Below the pieces are notes generated by a model. It did no database searches and had not been told where the DNA came from. It was given only the letters and a program-made list of their open reading frames with translations. A stretch of 64,000 bases of DNA from Terriglobia bacterium (GTDB lineage: Bacteria; Acidobacteriota; Terriglobia; Acidiferrales; UBA7541), in NCBI GenBank assembly GCA_020073485.1, contig JAIQFB010000002.1, positions 164,505 through 228,504 on the forward strand, in the 5' to 3' direction. Each line of letters begins with the position of its first letter. The first letter of the stretch is position 1. A program made the translations under genes and the position numbers. Shown in pieces: positions 1-9,391 of this stretch.

Positions 1-51
1 TTCCACGGGCCCTGATTGCAGGTGATCTGCCCCCTAGCTCCGCGCACGGAA

Positions 52-954
52 TCATACGACACCAGAATCCCTTGACGGCATAGTTTTTGCGCACGGCAGG
101 GGAGCGAGTTGCGGCTCGCAGGGAGCCGTAGGCGACCGGAGAGCCGCAACTCGTCGCGCGAACTCGCTCGGCGTCAGATAGCCTAAGCTGCTGTGCGGCC
201 GTTCTTCGTTGTACTGCTTTCTCCAGGCGCCGATCTTGGCCCGCGCGTCAAACAGATTCGCGAACCAGCTCGCATTCAAGCATTCGTCCCGCAACTTGCC
301 GTGAAAACTTTCCACATGTCCGTTCTGCATCGGACGCCCCGGCTCGATGTACACCAGCTCGATCTTGTTTTCCAGGCACCAAGCCTGAAAATGACGGCTC
401 GTCAATTCCGGGCCATTGTCGCAGCGAATGGCGAGTGGTCTTCCTCGCTGCGCCACGATCGCCTCCAGCACGCGCGTCACTCTGCGGCTGGCGAAACTGG
501 TATCGACTTCCAGCGCCAGACACTCTCGCGTGTATACGTCAATCACGCTCAGAGCGCGGAACTTTCGCCCACTCTGGGCCGCGTCATGCACAAAATCCAG
601 CGCCCATTCCTGATTCGCTGCGGTCACTTTGGGGGGCACCGCGCCCGCCCGCAGCAGCCGTTTCCGCTTCTTGCGCCGGATCATCAGCCCCGCCTGCCGG
701 TATACGCGGTACACCCGCTTGTGGTTCACGTGCATCCCGATCTCCTCCAGCTTGATTTGCAATCGCCGGTATCCCCAGCGCGGATTCTCCCGCGCCGCTT
801 CCAACAAGCGCTCCCGCAGCACCTGGTCGCTGTGCCGGCTCACATAGCGCTGGCTGGACTCCGCTACTCCCAACAGCCCGCAGATCCGGCGCTGGCTGAC
901 CAGAAACTTTCCCCACAGCCAACGCACTTGCTCCCGCCGCTCTACGAGCTCCAT
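52..954 (-). CDS. IS3-family transposase OrfB, DDE integrase core
   Basis: This is the catalytic part of the IS transposase (300 aa). The N-terminal part has an HTH_21-like region with RENPRWGYRRLQ near residue 60. The integrase core shows the DDE triad: D120 in ALDFVHD, D179 in CDNGPE and E215 in NGHVESF, with 35 residues between the second Asp and the Glu as is usual for IS3. The C-terminal PHSSLGYLTPSEFA motif is also typical. Its ATG lies inside the end of orfA. The main product is probably an OrfAB fusion made by -1 frameshifting at 957-963. It appears full length. Confidence 0.93.
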   Translation of the reverse strand: MELVERREQVRWLWGKFLVSQRRICGLLGVAESSQRYVSRHSDQVLRERLLEAARENPRWGYRRLQIKLEEIGMHVNHKRVYRVYRQAGLMIRRKKRKRLLRAGAVPPKVTAANQEWALDFVHDAAQSGRKFRALSVIDVYTRECLALEVDTSFASRRVTRVLEAIVAQRGRPLAIRCDNGPELTSRHFQAWCLENKIELVYIEPGRPMQNGHVESFHGKLRDECLNASWFANLFDARAKIGAWRKQYNEERPHSSLGYLTPSEFARRVAALRSPTAPCEPQLAPLPCAKTMPSRDSGVV

Positions 955-1217
955 CCGTTTTTTTCGATCACCGCTTTCAGCATGTCTTTGTCCAGACTCA
1001 GGTCCGCCACCAGCTTTTTCAACCGCTGGTTCTCATCCTCCAGTTGCCGCAACCGCTGCGCTTCGCCCACGCTCATCCCGCCGTACTTGGCCTTCCACGC
1101 ATACAGGGTGTGCTTGGAAACGCCTAGCTCCCGGCCCACGTCCGCCGCCGTGCGCCCCGCCTCCATCTGCTTGAGCGCCCCGATCATTTCCACTTCGCTG
1201 TACTTCCTGTTGGCCAT
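942..1217 (-). CDS. IS3-family transposase OrfA, helix-turn-helix protein
   Basis: This 91-residue protein is the DNA-binding partner of the IS. Residues 1-50 form a transposase_8-type helix-turn-helix (YSEVEMIGALKQMEAG, then GVSKHTLYAWKAKYGG). Residues 55-85 form a leucine-zipper-like coil (QLEDENQRLKKLVADLSLDK) as used for OrfA/OrfAB multimerisation. It overlaps orfB by 13 nt. The slippery heptamer A AAA AAC falls just before its end. Alone, OrfA usually acts as a regulator of transposition. Confidence 0.92.
   Translation of the reverse strand: MANRKYSEVEMIGALKQMEAGRTAADVGRELGVSKHTLYAWKAKYGGMSVGEAQRLRQLEDENQRLKKLVADLSLDKDMLKAVIEKNGWSS
957..963 (-). promoter_or_regulatory. Programmed -1 ribosomal frameshift site (A AAA AAC)
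   Basis: On the minus strand the orfA frame reads GAA AAA AAC GGA TGG, which is a canonical A_AAA_AAC slippery heptamer. A -1 slip continues as CGG ATG GAG CTC, exactly the orfB frame, giving an OrfAB fusion. This agrees with the known expression mode of IS3-family transposases. Confidence 0.85.
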
Positions 1218-1338
1218 GACTGCTCCTCTCCGTGGAATGCGATTTGTCCGCCGTGGCGGAAAATCATAGATGCTGCTGCGCGGAATTGGGGGTGAAGGTC
1301 AGCGGGACGAGGGGGGCTTAGCAATCGCAGCAAAACAT

Positions 1339-1381
1339 AACCACCGCCATGTCCTGCTTTGTGCGGGACATGGCGGCGGTT
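1339..1381 (-). terminator. Terminator of the NHL-protein gene
   Basis: A 16-bp stem (1339-1354 with 1366-1381, one A/C mismatch) encloses an 11-nt loop. On the minus strand it is followed by a T-rich stretch (ttatgtttt). It lies about 60 nt after the stop of the 1440-2750 gene and outside the IS. Confidence 0.75.
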
Positions 1382-1439
1382 TCAACTCGGATTTGAAAAC
1401 TTTGGCTGCACGGCGAACCGGGCAATCAACCCGATCGGC

Positions 1440-2750
1440 TTACTTCCACGCCGAATAAATCGGCTTGCTGACCAGGTACGCCGGGTTGGCTCCGGGACGC
1501 GGAGTAAATTTCATGGCGCGCCCGTTGTCCACTTCGGCGGTATAAAAATTGCCGTCCTGATCGACGCTGAATCCGTGCACGCCCCAGAACCCGCCGGGGA
1601 AATCTCCCCAGGTGCCCCAGGAGTACAGGAAATGGCCATCCTGATCGTACTTCAGCATTTTGGAAGTGCCGCGGTCAAACGCCCAAATCATGCGATCGGC
1701 GCCCATGTAAAGCAGGTGGACGTCGGACGGGCCACCGCCCATGCTCCAGGAGTACAGATACTTGCCGTTCTCGTCGAACACCTGGACGCGGTGGTTACCG
1801 CGATCATTGACGAATAGGTGCTTGGTCACAGGGTCCACAGCAATGCCGTGGACGTTGTTGAAGTAGGAAGGCCGCTTGTCGTTCGGAGGAGTTCCCTTCG
1901 TGCCCCAATCCATCAGGAATTTTCCGGTTTTGTCGAATTTTGCGACGCGCGTGCCGTTGTAGCCATCGGCCACGTACAGCGTGCTGTCGGGAAGCCAGGC
2001 AAGAAACGTCGGCCGGTTGAAATGCGAGCCGTCCGCACCTTTCACGGTGGGCGTGCCGATCGTCTGCACCAATTCCTTCATGTCATGCGTGAAAACATAG
2101 ATAGCATGCATGTGATCGTCCACGATCCAGACGTGCTTTTCCGGATCGTAGGGGTTGATGGTCACATAGTGGGGACGCTTGAACAGGTGGTCGTATTGCG
2201 GAAATGTCTCGATGATTTTTCCCGAGGCGTCCACGATGGTCAGGCAGTGTTCCCACTTGGCATCGACTCCTAGTTGTCCTTGCCCTTCCATCCAGAGCTT
2301 CATGCCGTCCTCAGGCTCTTGACCGGTGCCGCCGGCCCCGGGCAGCGCCGATATGGTGGCGTCGCGCCAGGGCAACCGGCCGATCGGAAACACCAGACTG
2401 GGCCCGAAATCCCGGAGGAGTTTTGCGTTGGGCCGCTTGATATTGGGAAGTTCGCCGCGAAACAGCATGAACACGCGGTTCGGGTTTTCCGCGTAGATGC
2501 CCTGTCCCGCTCCCCAGGTCCACGCGTCATTTCCGGGCAGAGTGCTTACGTTTTGGGGCCAATCCGGAACCACATCATAGGGGCCAAAGGTGTCCTGGCC
2601 GCCCACCTGGCCCGGGACCGCCGCGATGCTGGCTGGACCGCCTTGTCCCAACACAGTGACCGGATGGTTCGCGAGCAGAAAACCAACCAGGCAACCCAGA
2701 CCGATTGCCAAAACCGCAAATGCCGTTCGACGCATCTCCGTTCTACGCAT
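1440..2750 (-). CDS. Secreted NHL-repeat six-bladed beta-propeller protein (amidating-lyase-like fold)
   Basis: A 436-aa protein with an N-terminal hydrophobic export segment (residues 10-30, AVLAIGLGCLVGFLLA). It has repeated NHL-type blades, such as VWIVDDHMHAIYVF, LYVADGYNGTRVAKFD, LFVNDRGNHRVQVFD and WAFDRGTSKMLKYD. Such propellers occur in peptidyl-alpha-hydroxyglycine alpha-amidating lyases and many unrelated binding proteins, so enzyme activity is unproven. The ATG at 2750 has GGAGG six bases upstream; an in-frame ATG at 2735 is less likely. It is divergent from the DUF6152 gene at 3040 across a 289-nt shared promoter region in which I see no clear motif. Confidence 0.8.
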   Translation of the reverse strand: MRRTEMRRTAFAVLAIGLGCLVGFLLANHPVTVLGQGGPASIAAVPGQVGGQDTFGPYDVVPDWPQNVSTLPGNDAWTWGAGQGIYAENPNRVFMLFRGELPNIKRPNAKLLRDFGPSLVFPIGRLPWRDATISALPGAGGTGQEPEDGMKLWMEGQGQLGVDAKWEHCLTIVDASGKIIETFPQYDHLFKRPHYVTINPYDPEKHVWIVDDHMHAIYVFTHDMKELVQTIGTPTVKGADGSHFNRPTFLAWLPDSTLYVADGYNGTRVAKFDKTGKFLMDWGTKGTPPNDKRPSYFNNVHGIAVDPVTKHLFVNDRGNHRVQVFDENGKYLYSWSMGGGPSDVHLLYMGADRMIWAFDRGTSKMLKYDQDGHFLYSWGTWGDFPGGFWGVHGFSVDQDGNFYTAEVDNGRAMKFTPRPGANPAYLVSKPIYSAWK

Positions 2751-3039
2751 CCATGTCCTCCAGGAAATCTCGATTCCGGAACTTTTTCGACGGGATATAG
2801 AAGTAGTGTTCGATCAGTCTGCGATTTTATACGCCCGGGTTGTGCGGCGGGTCAATCCCCTTGTTCCGTTTGTTCAGCGGATCGCACACTTTCTTGGGAT
2901 TCGCGAATAATTATTCATGACGCAGGGCGAATTCTTTGCTAAATTTGTAATAAGAATTGGGTGCAGACCATATCGGCTTGTCCGGGCACAGGACCCGGAG
3001 CGCACCTGCAACTCAACACTTGCACCAGGGAGGATTCGC

Positions 3040-3426
3040 TTGAAAAACATGCGAACAACTTGTATCGCTTTGCTTGCGGGAGTTCTTTTATTTGCCGGCG
3101 CGGCATTCGCGCATCACGGCACGGCAAACTACGACACTGGCAAAATGATCAGTGTGAAGGGCGTTGTCACCGATTTCCAGTTTGTGAATCCGCACGTTCA
3201 GATCGTGATCGATGTGAAAGACGATAACGGAAAAGTAAAGAGCTGGGCGGGCGAACTCACCAGCCCCAACCGGCTGTCCCGGCTGGGCTGGACCAAGAGT
3301 TCCATCAAACCGGGAGACATCATCACCATCGGCGGGTATCCCACCAAGAGCGGTTCACCGGAGATCTGGATTCAGAAGGTGACGCTGGCAAGCGGTGAAG
3401 ATCTCGCCACCGGCGGCGGAAACTAG
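3040..3426 (+). CDS. DUF6152 secreted protein, paralog 1
   Basis: About 128 aa. A short signal peptide (ALLAGVLLFAGAAFA) should be cut to leave a mature N-terminus HHGTANYD. The rest looks like a small beta-barrel/OB-like domain with conserved FVNPHVQI, ELTSPNRL, GW and KPGD. I chose TTG at 3040 because AGGGAGG lies 7 nt before it; the ATG at 3049 would be 16 nt from that site. The function of DUF6152 is unknown. The N-terminal His pair and the NPH histidine could bind a metal (inference). It is followed 75 nt later by the partner gene at 3502, an arrangement repeated at 16.4-17.7 kb. Confidence 0.85.
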   Translation: MKNMRTTCIALLAGVLLFAGAAFAHHGTANYDTGKMISVKGVVTDFQFVNPHVQIVIDVKDDNGKVKSWAGELTSPNRLSRLGWTKSSIKPGDIITIGGYPTKSGSPEIWIQKVTLASGEDLATGGGN

Positions 3427-3501
3427 TAACCGTCCGGCCGCCGCGAACGTCTTGTCATCAGACCTCGCTCGTGGATTTCTGGCTTCACGGAGGATTTCAG
3501 G

Positions 3502-4266
3502 ATGGGAAATACCTTGAAGTATTTGGCCCTTGCCGGCTTCGCTGTGCTGGCGTGCTCTTCCGGTTTGCGGGCCCAGATGGGGAAAGAAGACGCCGCGCCA
3601 AAGGCGGCGCCGGCGCCCGCTCCTGTTCACGACCTGTCAGGCGTATGGAATATGCGCGCCACCCCCGCCCAGCGCAAGTACCTCGGCAGCACCTACACGG
3701 CGGAGGAACCTGCGCAGACTCCCTGGGCCAAGGCGAAATACGATGCCGCCAAGCCCTCCAACGGCCCGCGCAGTAATCCGCTGACCGTCACGGACGATCC
3801 CGTACTCAAGCTCTGCTTTCCGCCGGGGACTCCCCGCATCTATCTGCAGCCATTCCCCCTGCAGATTGTGCAGACCCCCAAGGAAATCATCATGATTTTC
3901 GAGTACGACCACACCGTGCGCTACATCTTTACCGATGGCCGCGAACATCCCGCGGATGTCACGCCCACATACATGGGTCACTCCATCGGCAAGTGGGATG
4001 GGGATACACTGGTCGTCGATACCGTGGGATTCAACGAAAAAACCTGGCTGGACCGCGACGGCCATCAACACAGCGATCAATTGCATGTCGTCGAGCGTTT
4101 CCACCGGCTCAATATGGACAATATGCAGATTGATATCACCATGGAAGATCCCAAAGCCCTCGCCAAGCCGTGGGTGACCCAATTGAACTTCCAGTTGAGG
4201 CCCACCTGGGACATCCAGGAATTGGCCTGCACGGACAACGTCGATTTCATGAACTTTGAGAAATAA
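3502..4266 (+). CDS. Secreted protein of unknown function, DUF6152 partner (paralog 1)
   Basis: 254 aa with a signal peptide. Cleavage could be after GLRA; a C at residue 18 (VLAC) makes a lipoprotein possible but the lipobox is poor. A Pro/Ala linker (AAPKAAPAPAPV) leads into DLSGVWNM. The core has conserved blocks FPPGTPRIYLQPFP, YMGHSIGKWDGDTLVVDT and HSDQLHVVERF, all shared with the 282-aa-type protein at 16885-17697. SGVW and WDGDTLVV resemble lipocalin-like or beta-sandwich repeats, but I do not recognise a characterised family. It lies in tandem with DUF6152 and is closed by a strong terminator at 4281. Confidence 0.8.
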   Translation: MGNTLKYLALAGFAVLACSSGLRAQMGKEDAAPKAAPAPAPVHDLSGVWNMRATPAQRKYLGSTYTAEEPAQTPWAKAKYDAAKPSNGPRSNPLTVTDDPVLKLCFPPGTPRIYLQPFPLQIVQTPKEIIMIFEYDHTVRYIFTDGREHPADVTPTYMGHSIGKWDGDTLVVDTVGFNEKTWLDRDGHQHSDQLHVVERFHRLNMDNMQIDITMEDPKALAKPWVTQLNFQLRPTWDIQELACTDNVDFMNFEK

Positions 4267-4280
4267 GCTGACCGCATTCT

Positions 4281-4315
4281 CGGCAAGGAGCCTGCCAGGC
4301 TCCTTGCCGGTTTTT
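4281..4315 (+). terminator. Rho-independent terminator after the DUF6152/partner pair
   Basis: A 13-bp perfect stem (cggcaaggagcct with aggctccttgccg) with a 3-nt loop is followed directly by a run of T (gttttt). It lies 15 nt after the stop at 4266. Confidence 0.9.
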
Positions 4316-4997
4316 CCCACCCTAGTTCTGCCTCCCCCCCCGGTTTGCTCCCTCCTGCCATACCTTTCGCGTCGGTCGTTGCAGATAGCTAGTTTGCCGG
4401 GTTCGGCCAAAATTCCTTGCCCGGTGGCTAGATTGGCTCCCCGCACGGTAGTAATTCCCTGGTGAATCACGCCTGCCGGGGAATGGCGGAATGGTTCGCA
4501 AGAAAGGGCCAATTTCCTCAAAGCGTCGTCCGGTACGAAACAGTTAAGACGACAGCCATTTTCAGCTCGTTATAACCCCGAAAATAAAAAACAAATGAAC
4601 AGCAATAGATCTACAATAAAAGGCTGATCCGCGCTCCTGGAAAACCGGCCGGCGCGGCACAAATTCGCCCGTTTCCGGCGCGTTTTTGCCCCGTTACCGG
4701 ATACGTTGCAGGTGTTCAGCTAATCGTACGAAATCGCCCCTCCTTAAGGTTCCCTTAATGTTGAACGGCATACGTTCCACGAAGCAATTTATCCTACGCT
4801 CAGCAGAACTTAAGGGACCCGCGCGCGAAACTCAGACAGTTTCGTCGCGGTCTTTATTTTGTGTTGGATGGGTGGAGTCGGGCGTTCCGCGAAGCGGTGC
4901 AACTTGCCGTTTTGCAGCGCCAGCATAGGGTAAACAAATCGTGGTCAATTCGCAGGCAAAATGGTTGGGGTTTTTGCCTGCGCATAGGAGGGGTGGA
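4316..4997 (+). other. Intergenic region upstream of the first TonB receptor
   Basis: There are 680 nt without a supported gene. The stretch 4570-4625 is A-rich (aataaaaaacaaatgaac and so on) against a GC-rich background, as in a promoter/UP-type region. No operator or riboswitch could be recognised. The short ORFs here lack coding character. Confidence 0.5.
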
Positions 4998-7900
4998 ATG
5001 GCAATAGAATTACGCAGTAACACGAGTTGTCCCGGAATTGGGACCGGGCCATCGCAGTCAGCAAGTTCTTCCTTCAAATCCGCAATACAGCGCAACGCCG
5101 GAAAAGCGTTGCAAATTCTGGCAACCGCTTTCATGGTGCTTCTGCTTTGCGTCCCGGCCTTTTCGCAGGGCAGCGCAGGGCGCATTGCGGGAACGATTAC
5201 AGACTCTAACGGCGGCGCCATCGCCGGCGCCACGGTGACCATCACCGACGTGGCCAGAGGTACAACAAGAACTCTGGTGACTGATGATTCCGGAGCCTAC
5301 AGCGCTCCAAACCTTCTGACCGGCCAATATAAAGTTCGCGCCGAATTCAAAGGGTTCAAGGCCGTCGAGCGCCAGAATATTACCTTGGAAGTCGCTCAAG
5401 AGCTTCGCATCGACCTCGCCCTGCAACCCGGCGAGCAGGCGCAGACGATTACCGTAACCGAAGAAATTCCGCTGATGAACACCACCAACGCGGAACTCGG
5501 CGGCACGATTCAAAATGCGACCATCAACGATTTGCCTTTGAACGGACGCAACTTCCAAAACCTCCTGGATCTGCGCCCCGGCGTCACGAAATACGTGGGC
5601 AATTCCGGATGGACACAAAGCTCCAACGGCATGCGCCCCCACGACAATTTCTATATGGTGGAAGGCGTCAACAGTAATGATCCCTGGATGGCACAGAGCA
5701 TGATGAACGCGGTCATGGCCGCCGGCGACGCCGGAACCATGCTGCCCATCGACGCCATCGACGAATTCAAGACCCAGCAGAATCCCCGCGCCGAATTCGG
5801 CTGGAAGCCCGGCGCCGTGGTTAACGTCGGCGTCAAGTCGGGAACCAATACGTTTCACGGTTCCGCTTATGCCTACGGCCGTACAACCGCTTTCGATGCT
5901 CGCAACTACTTCAACACGGACATCAAGGGCAACCCGGGCTGCGCCTCTGATCCGGTGCCTTGCATCAAGACGCCTGTGGAACTCGAGCAATACGGCGCCA
6001 GCGTGGGCGGACCGATTGTGAAAGACAAACTGTTCTTTTTTGCGAATTACGAGACGCAAAATTACGCTGTGGGTAACCCTATCACCCATACTGTTCCCAA
6101 CACCTCCCCTACTGCGGCGGCGACGGACACCAGCAGCCTAGTCGGGGCTTGCCAGTCAATTCTGAACGGCGGAGGAACAGTCACGGCACTCAGTGCGCGC
6201 TTGGCGGGAATCACTGTTGCGGGCGGAACCTGTACAATGGGATCAACTCCCGGCGTATTCCCCGTCAGCAATGGCAGCAATAACCTTACGACTGCCCTAA
6301 ACAGCGCGGACAAGATCTACTCCGGCGTAGCAAAAATTGACTATCACTTGAACGACAAGAACTCCTTGAGCGGCATGTTCTTTATAAGTCCAGGAAGCGG
6401 CTCATTTGTGGACGATCCGGGTCGCCAAGTCCTGGCATACCAGGAGACGACTCAATATGCCCGTTCGATTGTAGGGTCTGTGGGCTGGACCTACGTACCG
6501 AACTCAAACTGGGTGAATTCCGCCCGGTTTGGAATATCCCACTACTACCAGACGTTCATTAGCGGGGATAGCACTGTGGATCCCGCCACATACGGAATCT
6601 TTACCGGGGTGACAAATAAGGCCAGCTTTGGATTGCCCAGAATTCGAATCTCGGGTTTTAATTCCTTCCAGTTGGGAGCGAGTTGGCCCAAGACGGTCGG
6701 ACCGGACAGCGTCTGGCAATTCAGCGACAGCGTCTCCTATTTGCACGGCAACCACTCGTTCAAATTCGGCGGTGAAGTGCTGATCAATCAAAGCACGAAC
6801 ATCGTCACGAACAACACCAAGGGCCCGGTTAACTTCTCAAGCCTGGTGAATTTCTTCACCGGCACGATCAAGAGCGCAAACATCACCGTTGGCGATTTCA
6901 CGCGGCACATGCAGGCCGAGGGTTATGCGGCGTTTTTGCAGGATGACTGGCGTGTGACTCCACGGCTCACCGTGAACCTGGGTGTGCGCTACGAGATCAA
7001 CACAGTTATACACGAAAAGAACAACCTGATCGGCAACTTCGACCCGACCAAAGGACTGATCCAGGATGGGGTTGGAGGCGTGTCCGGCGTGTATAACGGC
7101 GATCACAACAATTTCAGCCCGCGCGTAGGTTTTGCGTGGGATGTCGCCGGCGATGGCAAGACCGTGGTCCGTGGCGGAGCCGGCGTCCTGTACGAGCAAG
7201 GCAGCTTTGACGCGTTGAATGCCCTCGGCAACCTGCTCGGCTTGCGCACGGAACCCACGGGCGTCCCGCTCTATACGAACGGGAATCTTACGCCAACGAC
7301 TGCAGGCGGAACCATTAACCTCGGTGCCGTTAGCTTCTCCGGTGGCGCGTTGAAGGGACCTAATGGTCTCAACGCCAGGTGGGCTAATAACACGTCCAAT
7401 AACCCTCTGTACTCGGCTTCGCCGGCCTGCGGAGACGGTTCAGTTACCCTTGCCAATGGTATAAGTCCGCAACCATGCACCGTGTTGGGCGTGGATCGTA
7501 AACTGCGCACTCCCTATGTATCTACTTGGAGTTTGGGCATCCAGCGTGCCCTCACCAATAACCTATCTCTCGATGTTAGCTATGTCGGCAACCACGCCAC
7601 AAAGCTGCTCGGGTTGGGCGACTTGAATCAACCGGCGGTCGGGTCCGGGTGGACGCCAGCGGCCCTCGCGGGTTGCATTGGTATCCCCTCCACGGATAAT
7701 TGCGCACCTGATGCCGGCGCGCAGGTGAGTTCGGAGCCGTTTAGCACGAAATTTCCGTACCTCGGCTACATTATGTGGCTTTCCAACGACAACCATTCCA
7801 ATTACAACAGCCTGCAGGTATCGATGACCCAACACGAAATACACGGGCTATCCTACGTCCTCGGCTACACGTGGTCTCACTCCCTTGCTGAGTCTCCCGA

Positions 7901-8804
7901 CAATTGGAGCTTCATCAGCCCCATTAACAGCGCCAATCCTAAGGAGATCTACGGAACCACCGAGTTTGACGTGCGGCACCGGTTCACGTTCTCGACGACG
8001 TACAATGTCCCCGGCATCAATGCGCCGGCTCAACTCCTCAAGGGCTGGTCAATCAATTCCATCATTTCGCTCCAGAGCGCCACACCGTGGGGCGTCAATG
8101 ACATCACGTCCGACTTCAGCGGAACCAATGAGATTAATTCCCCATCTCCCAACGGAGAGCAGTGGAATTTCTTCGGCAATCCCTCTGACTTCACGACGAC
8201 AAAAGCTCTGATCAACACCAATGGGGGAGGCGGAGGAATTCCGTATTTCGCTGGTGCCTGCTCTGCCGTGGCCAGTGATCCAAGTGCCCCATTTGGGAAT
8301 ACGAATCCGAAAAACCCTGGCTGCAATGTTTCACTCGCCACAATTGGCGTTGCGAATCTGACGCCCAATCAAACCTGCAATGCCAAAGCTGCTGCGATGG
8401 GTCCGGCTGCCGAGGCGTCGCTTGCTTTCCTAGGCTGCTACGTATCCTCGAACGGCAAATCAATGTTATTGCCGCCAGCCTTCGGAACGCTCGGTAACAC
8501 TGCTCCCAACATGTTCCGGAGCTTCCCTTACTACAACGTGGACTTGAACGTGACGAAGCAGTTCAAGGTCAAAGAGCGCCTGACGTTCCAGTTCCGGGCC
8601 GAATTCTTCAATATCTTTAACCGCCCCGAAATCGCCAACGTATTTGGCGGCCCGGGTGGCGATAACAGCTTCACCGATCCTACCGCGGGCGCAGGCGCAA
8701 GCTTCGGCTTCCGTAACACGACGCCGGACGTGCTCAGTTCCAACCCCGTGCTTGGATCGGGCGGGGCCCGCGCCATGCAGTTGGGGTTGAAGATTCTCTT
8801 CTAA
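4998..8804 (+). CDS. Oar-like TonB-dependent outer-membrane receptor with carboxypeptidase-regulatory domain
   Basis: About 1268 aa. A signal segment (ATAFMVLLLCVPAFSQ) is followed by a CarboxypepD_reg-like beta-sandwich (roughly residues 60-145, GRIAGTITDSNG to LALQPG). Next is the plug domain with PLNGRNFQNLLDLRPGV and a long barrel ending in the outer-membrane C-terminal Phe (LGLKILF). The family imports large substrates (oligosaccharides, peptides, metal complexes) using TonB energy. I place the start at ATG 4998, with AGGAGG 6 nt upstream, rather than GTG 4941, which lacks a ribosome site. It is a single gene with its own terminator, and no SusD partner is adjacent, as is usual for acidobacterial Oar receptors. 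Confidence 0.92.
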   Translation: MAIELRSNTSCPGIGTGPSQSASSSFKSAIQRNAGKALQILATAFMVLLLCVPAFSQGSAGRIAGTITDSNGGAIAGATVTITDVARGTTRTLVTDDSGAYSAPNLLTGQYKVRAEFKGFKAVERQNITLEVAQELRIDLALQPGEQAQTITVTEEIPLMNTTNAELGGTIQNATINDLPLNGRNFQNLLDLRPGVTKYVGNSGWTQSSNGMRPHDNFYMVEGVNSNDPWMAQSMMNAVMAAGDAGTMLPIDAIDEFKTQQNPRAEFGWKPGAVVNVGVKSGTNTFHGSAYAYGRTTAFDARNYFNTDIKGNPGCASDPVPCIKTPVELEQYGASVGGPIVKDKLFFFANYETQNYAVGNPITHTVPNTSPTAAATDTSSLVGACQSILNGGGTVTALSARLAGITVAGGTCTMGSTPGVFPVSNGSNNLTTALNSADKIYSGVAKIDYHLNDKNSLSGMFFISPGSGSFVDDPGRQVLAYQETTQYARSIVGSVGWTYVPNSNWVNSARFGISHYYQTFISGDSTVDPATYGIFTGVTNKASFGLPRIRISGFNSFQLGASWPKTVGPDSVWQFSDSVSYLHGNHSFKFGGEVLINQSTNIVTNNTKGPVNFSSLVNFFTGTIKSANITVGDFTRHMQAEGYAAFLQDDWRVTPRLTVNLGVRYEINTVIHEKNNLIGNFDPTKGLIQDGVGGVSGVYNGDHNNFSPRVGFAWDVAGDGKTVVRGGAGVLYEQGSFDALNALGNLLGLRTEPTGVPLYTNGNLTPTTAGGTINLGAVSFSGGALKGPNGLNARWANNTSNNPLYSASPACGDGSVTLANGISPQPCTVLGVDRKLRTPYVSTWSLGIQRALTNNLSLDVSYVGNHATKLLGLGDLNQPAVGSGWTPAALAGCIGIPSTDNCAPDAGAQVSSEPFSTKFPYLGYIMWLSNDNHSNYNSLQVSMTQHEIHGLSYVLGYTWSHSLAESPDNWSFISPINSANPKEIYGTTEFDVRHRFTFSTTYNVPGINAPAQLLKGWSINSIISLQSATPWGVNDITSDFSGTNEINSPSPNGEQWNFFGNPSDFTTTKALINTNGGGGGIPYFAGACSAVASDPSAPFGNTNPKNPGCNVSLATIGVANLTPNQTCNAKAAAMGPAAEASLAFLGCYVSSNGKSMLLPPAFGTLGNTAPNMFRSFPYYNVDLNVTKQFKVKERLTFQFRAEFFNIFNRPEIANVFGGPGGDNSFTDPTAGAGASFGFRNTTPDVLSSNPVLGSGGARAMQLGLKILF

Positions 8805-8833
8805 CTCGATCCTGACGGATCGACCGTAGTTCG

Positions 8834-8870
8834 AAAAGGGCCGTCCCGATGTACTCGGGGCGGCCCTTTT
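8834..8870 (+). terminator. Terminator of TonB receptor 1
   Basis: A 16-bp stem (aaaagggccgtcccga with tcggggcggccctttt, one G-T pair) is followed by catttc. The stem core is nearly the same as the terminators at 10177 and 14627. Confidence 0.88.
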
Positions 8871-9027
8871 CATTTCCGCCGCAATCAAAATTGGGGATAT
8901 CTGCAAGTCCGGGTTTCTCAACAGCGCGGGTTGGCGACTCGCTGCGAAACATGCGCGTCTCGCATCTTCGCAGTCCATGCCACCATTTGTTGACGTCGGC
9001 GTTCCAGGTTGCGATAAGAAGAAAAAT

Positions 9028-9128
9028 ACCGTCATTCCGAGGCAAGCCTTTTGCCGAGGAATCCCTCTTCGGTTTTCATTCAAGAAAAGAGGGATTCCTC
9101 GGCGGAAATCGTGCCTCGGAATGACGGT
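9028..9128. repeat. 101-bp palindromic intergenic element (MITE/BIME-like)
   Basis: The ends pair as accgtcattccgaggca with tgcctcggaatgacggt. An inner pair, gaggaatccctctt with aagagggattcctc, is separated by a short loop, so the whole element can fold into one long two-part hairpin. It lies in the non-coding gap 8871-9391. Such elements are typical interspersed genomic repeats; no ORF is inside. Confidence 0.8.
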
Positions 9129-9391
9129 TTATTGAGTTTTTCCGCAACCTCTTCAGCCGCTGACGTGCTTCAACGACTGTTTCCACCCTGAGTCCAAAGC
9201 CAGTGGGCCGTTCCAGCCGGCTGAAAATCGAAACCGCACGGGCTGAGGCATGTGCCATTGAACCTCACGCGCATGACTCTTGCGAAAAATGCGGGTAAAT
9301 CAACATCGATTCAAGGAAGCAAAAACCGCATTTCCCACGTATCATCTGTGGCTATGAACAGAGCTTCGTGGTTGCGGGGCCGGAGGGACCT

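Larger units (their letters stand above)
23..1301 (-). mobile_element. IS3-family insertion sequence (IS407-like group)
   Basis: The element contains two overlapping minus-strand ORFs of IS3 type and is bounded by imperfect inverted ends. The left end begins TGATCTGCCCCC at 23. The right end, read inwards from 1301 on the minus strand, begins TGACCTTCACCCCC. Both ends continue into TCCGCGC. No convincing target duplication is visible: the 4 bases outside are CAGG on the left and GCGG on the right. The copy is therefore old, rearranged, or my ends are off by a few bases. It sits between the window edge and the terminator of the NHL-protein gene. Both ORFs look intact, so it may be active. Confidence 0.8.

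Noticed and set aside
193..1269. 358-codon plus-strand ORF opposite the IS transposase
   Set aside because: It is a GC-rich antisense shadow of orfB/orfA; no ribosome site and no family motif.
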